Assembly: GCA_029245025.1 (NCBI GenBank)
Contig: JAQWQC010000020.1
Location: 1-64,000 of the forward strand
DNA from: Rhodospirillaceae bacterium
Lineage (GTDB): Bacteria > Pseudomonadota > Alphaproteobacteria > Rhodospirillales > Rhodospirillaceae
Direction: 5' to 3'
Length of the DNA stretch: 64,000 bases
Positions 63,658 through 64,000 of this stretch are shown here, piece after piece. Both the position numbers and the translations under genes were made by a program. The stretch's first letter is position 1; every line of letters begins with the position of its first letter. A model generated the notes under the pieces. The model was not told the DNA's origin. It searched no databases and saw nothing but the letters and a program-made list of their open reading frames with translations.

Positions 63658-64000
63658 ATGACTCATTTGAATAAAACAATTCGCGCCGCCTGGGTGCTCG
63701 CGGCAACTCTGGTTTTGAGCAGCTGCGGAGAGAGCGAGCCAGCAACAGAGGGCAGTGAGCCACAACTCCGGCGCCTTACCGAGCAACAGTACCGCAATAC
63801 CATTCGAGACGTATTCGGCGGCAATGTTGTGGTGGCTGGGCGCTTCGACCCATTAGAGCGAATTGATGGACTGCTGGCCTTGGGTGCAAGCAGCGCAACG
63901 ATTACACCAGCCGCTTTGGAACGGTATGAAGCTTTGGCTCGTTCCATTGCGCTTCAAGTGGTCGACGAGAACAACCGCAAGATTCTTGTCCCTTGCGCCC
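63658..64000 (+). CDS. DUF1592-type lipoprotein B, copy 3 (partial, runs off window)
   Basis: The first 114 codons are present. The ATG at 63658 begins a lipoprotein signal with LSSC, then GESEPATEG and the DUF1587 start LRRLTEQQYRNTIRDVFGGN. FDPLERIDGLLALGASSATI parallels the other two B proteins. The heme motif lies beyond the window edge. A C gene is expected to follow, as in copies 1 and 2. Confidence 0.85.
   Translation, partial: MTHLNKTIRAAWVLAATLVLSSCGESEPATEGSEPQLRRLTEQQYRNTIRDVFGGNVVVAGRFDPLERIDGLLALGASSATITPAALERYEALARSIALQVVDENNRKILVPCA

Overview
The window looks like the chromosome of a Gram-negative proteobacterium, most likely an environmental alphaproteobacterium, though the class is an inference. 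Support comes from the many Tat and Sec signal peptides, the periplasmic c-type cytochromes and a HiPIP, the lipobox proteins, the catabolic gene content, and an array of TTCCCTGTT motifs at 5.5 kb of a kind I remember from alphaproteobacterial genomes. I recognise no rRNA, tRNA, CRISPR array, transposase, integrase or transcriptional regulator in the 64 kb.

Region 1 (0-5.5 kb) encodes exported proteins: a degenerate beta-lactamase-fold protein, a nitrilase-fold protein without the usual cysteine, a DUF1838 protein and an amine oxidase. The last three carry Tat-type leaders and are closely spaced. Region 2 (5.8-26.6 kb) is a catabolic locus. A nine-gene minus-strand run encodes a flavin reductase, an NmrA-like protein, an FAD monooxygenase, three alpha/beta hydrolases, an MFS transporter, an MmgE/PrpD protein and an EthD-like protein. 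Around it lie a VAO-type oxidase, an SDR, an acyl-CoA-dehydrogenase-fold hydroxylase, three bicupins, an M24 hydrolase, a carboxymuconolactone-decarboxylase-like protein, a methyltransferase, a second MFS transporter and a further alpha/beta-fold protein. The substrate cannot be named from sequence.

Region 3 (about 26.6-41.7 kb) is visibly AT-richer and has different gene content. It holds a tight plus-strand operon for what looks like a modified amino-sugar or amino-acid-linked product. Its genes encode a WecE-like aminotransferase, a formyltransferase, an ATP-grasp ligase, two related 2OG-Fe(II) oxygenases, a glutamate-dehydrogenase homologue whose catalytic lysine is alanine, a beta-propeller glycosidase-like protein, a methyltransferase, an amidohydrolase and a 696-residue orphan. 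A glycosyltransferase and two more methyltransferase-like proteins follow.

Region 4 (41.8-64 kb) is built from repeats of one module: a CHRD protein, a secreted six-cysteine orphan (called A here), a DUF1592-type c-heme lipoprotein (B), a Tat-exported DUF1552 protein (C) and a secreted Yx(FWY)xxD-repeat protein (D). Copy 1 is at 41.8-47.8 kb. Copy 2 is on the minus strand at 55.5-62.1 kb and is followed by a HiPIP. Copy 3 starts at 62.5 kb and runs off the window. Between copies 1 and 2 lie a secreted beta-propeller, three cupins, a maleate-isomerase-like protein, an MFS transporter, another CHRD protein and a triheme cytochrome c. The leading candidates for undescribed biology are this periplasmic module with its orphan protein A, and the AT-rich island with its orphan 696-residue protein. 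A second theme is that several enzyme-fold proteins lack the canonical catalytic residues of their families.
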